Assembly: GCA_011524425.1 (NCBI GenBank)
Contig: WTKI01000426.1
Span: forward strand, 1 to 9,018
Source of the DNA: Altererythrobacter sp.
GTDB lineage: Bacteria > Pseudomonadota > Alphaproteobacteria > Sphingomonadales > Sphingomonadaceae
Direction of reading: 5' to 3'
Length of the DNA stretch: 9,018 bases
Each line of letters begins with the position of its first letter. The stretch's first letter is position 1. Under the pieces are notes generated by a model. The model had not been told where the DNA came from and searched no databases. It saw nothing but the letters and a program-made list of their open reading frames with translations. The translations under genes and the position numbers were made by a program. Positions 8,021 through 9,018 of the stretch are shown piece after piece.

Positions 8021-8943
8021 GCGGAGAAAAGCCGCTCGCAGTGACTGGCGGGACAGGCTTTGTCGGGCAAGCGCTGCTCGATCTCACAGACGAGCGCAGC
8101 ATACCGGTTCAGGCGCTTACCCGCAGACCTAAAGCCGACGCCCATATTCGAACGCAATGGATTACAGGGGACCTGGATGATTTGCCCGCGCTCGGCCGTT
8201 TGATGGCAGGGGCCAGCGCTGTCATTCATATTGCAGGTCTCACCAACACGCCCGACCCTGCACAATTCCACCATGCGAATGTGACCGGCACTGCCAATGT
8301 CTTGGCTGCAATGAAGCATCAGGGATTGAAGCGGCTTGTGTTTGTGTCATCCCTTTCTGCGCGCGAGCCTAATCTGTCGCAATATGGCGCTTCGAAAGCG
8401 GACGCGGAAGAACTGGTCAAAGCGAGCGGCCTGGATTGGACCATTGTGCGCCCGCCAGCTGTCTATGGACCGCGTGACAGCGATATGTTCGAACTCTTTC
8501 GCGCGGCCAAGATTGGCCTGATGCCACTTCCACCAGGCGGAGCGACTTCAATCATTTACGTGCGGGACCTTGCGCGTTTGTTGATCGACCTCGCCGATGC
8601 TCAGCCTGCCTTGGTCCGCAAGAAGATATTCGAGCCTGATGATGGCCGGGATGGCGGTTGGAGTCATAAGGAACTCGCCATCGCTATCGGCGAAGCGATG
8701 GGCAATACGGTTTTTCCTATACAATTGCCGGATGCCGCGTTGAAGCTAGGCGCAAGGCTCGATCGCCTGCTGCGCGGAAAAAAGGCCAAGCTGACGCTGG
8801 ACCGCGTGGGTTATATGACTCACCCCAATTGGGTTTCGCGATGGGACCGGCGTGCTCCCGAAGCAGTGTGGCAGCCTGAAATATCCGGGGAATCCGGTCT
8901 CAAGAAAACGGCCGATTGGTACCGCAAGGAAGGCTGGCTCTAA
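8017..8943 (+). CDS. Extended SDR (NAD-dependent epimerase/dehydratase), NDUFA9-like
   Basis: This encodes a 308-residue NAD(P)-dependent oxidoreductase of the extended short-chain dehydrogenase family. The nucleotide-binding motif TGGTGFVG is at 10-17. GDLDD (51-55) matches the conserved aspartate region, VIHIAG is at 69-74, VSSLSA (110-115) carries the active-site serine, and YGASK (123-127) supplies the catalytic tyrosine and lysine. RPPAVYGP (145-152) is the substrate-domain landmark of the atypical NDUFA9-like branch. The substrate is not known. In Caulobacter a member of this branch, CerR, has been reported as a ceramide-pathway reductase, and sphingomonads make sphingolipids, so that role is possible, but no other sphingolipid gene is in view. 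The start overlaps the proB stop in ATGA, implying translational coupling. It is the last gene of the + strand cluster. Confidence 0.9.
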   Translation: MSGEKPLAVTGGTGFVGQALLDLTDERSIPVQALTRRPKADAHIRTQWITGDLDDLPALGRLMAGASAVIHIAGLTNTPDPAQFHHANVTGTANVLAAMKHQGLKRLVFVSSLSAREPNLSQYGASKADAEELVKASGLDWTIVRPPAVYGPRDSDMFELFRAAKIGLMPLPPGGATSIIYVRDLARLLIDLADAQPALVRKKIFEPDDGRDGGWSHKELAIAIGEAMGNTVFPIQLPDAALKLGARLDRLLRGKKAKLTLDRVGYMTHPNWVSRWDRRAPEAVWQPEISGESGLKKTADWYRKEGWL

Positions 8944-8957
8944 GCCAACGCATTAGC

Positions 8958-9018
8958 TCAAAGGAACGGTTCGTAACCTGGTGGCAAATCACCTTCGTCG
9001 GTGAGCGGCGTATGAATT
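8958..9018 (-). CDS. C-terminal end of a probable convergent gene (partial)
   Basis: Read on the - strand, an open frame enters from the right edge and ends at a TGA (complement of 8958-8960). It gives the 19-residue tail IHTPLTDEGDLPPGYEPFL. The composition (DEGDLPPGYEPF) looks like a genuine acidic, proline-containing C-terminus rather than random frame, and the stop lies 14 bases from the end of the SDR gene, a usual convergent arrangement. The family cannot be identified from 19 residues, and no terminator is evident between the two genes. Confidence 0.45.
   Translation of the reverse strand, partial: IHTPLTDEGDLPPGYEPFL

Noticed and set aside
8980..9004. Hairpins between the SDR gene and the convergent gene (TCACC/GGTGA and GGTG/CACC)
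   Set aside because: Stems are only four to five base pairs, they exclude each other, they lie inside the probable - strand coding tail, and no T-tract follows.

Overview
The window reads as ordinary chromosomal sequence from an alphaproteobacterium, most likely a sphingomonad of the Erythrobacter/Altererythrobacter type. This is inferred from the protein sequences (YbjN-family protein, Bax-inhibitor-1 protein, ObgE, ProB), the moderately high GC and the gene order; no database search was possible. All full-length genes lie on the + strand. I see no mobile element, CRISPR array, tRNA or rRNA.

Layout, left to right. (1) About 115-1495: a YbjN-domain gene followed at once by proC (pyrroline-5-carboxylate reductase), ending in a hairpin terminator. 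(2) 1532-2446: a compact single-gene unit with a sigma70-like promoter, a Bax-inhibitor-1/YccA-type membrane protein and a strong intrinsic terminator. (3) 2541-3488: an unrecognised lipoprotein with ten consecutive prolines just after the lipidated cysteine. (4) 3489-5806: a 371-base leader holding a cobalamin (B12) riboswitch with a terminator-like expression platform, then a BtuB-like TonB-dependent receptor. (5) 5833-8943: obgE, proB and an extended-SDR (NDUFA9-like) oxidoreductase, packed with gaps of 26 and 4 bases and a 4-base overlap. (6) At the right edge, the last 19 codons of a probable convergent gene on the - strand.

How the parts relate. ProB and ProC are the first and last enzymes of proline synthesis from glutamate, but they lie in separate transcription units, and proA is not in the window. 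The riboswitch should shut down receptor synthesis when B12 is plentiful. No terminator is visible between the receptor and obgE, so how the probably essential obgE-proB genes escape that repression is the main regulatory question raised here. I found no clearly new multi-gene system. The best leads are the architecture of the riboswitch platform, the riboswitch/obgE junction, the polyproline lipoprotein and the SDR at the end of the obgE operon.
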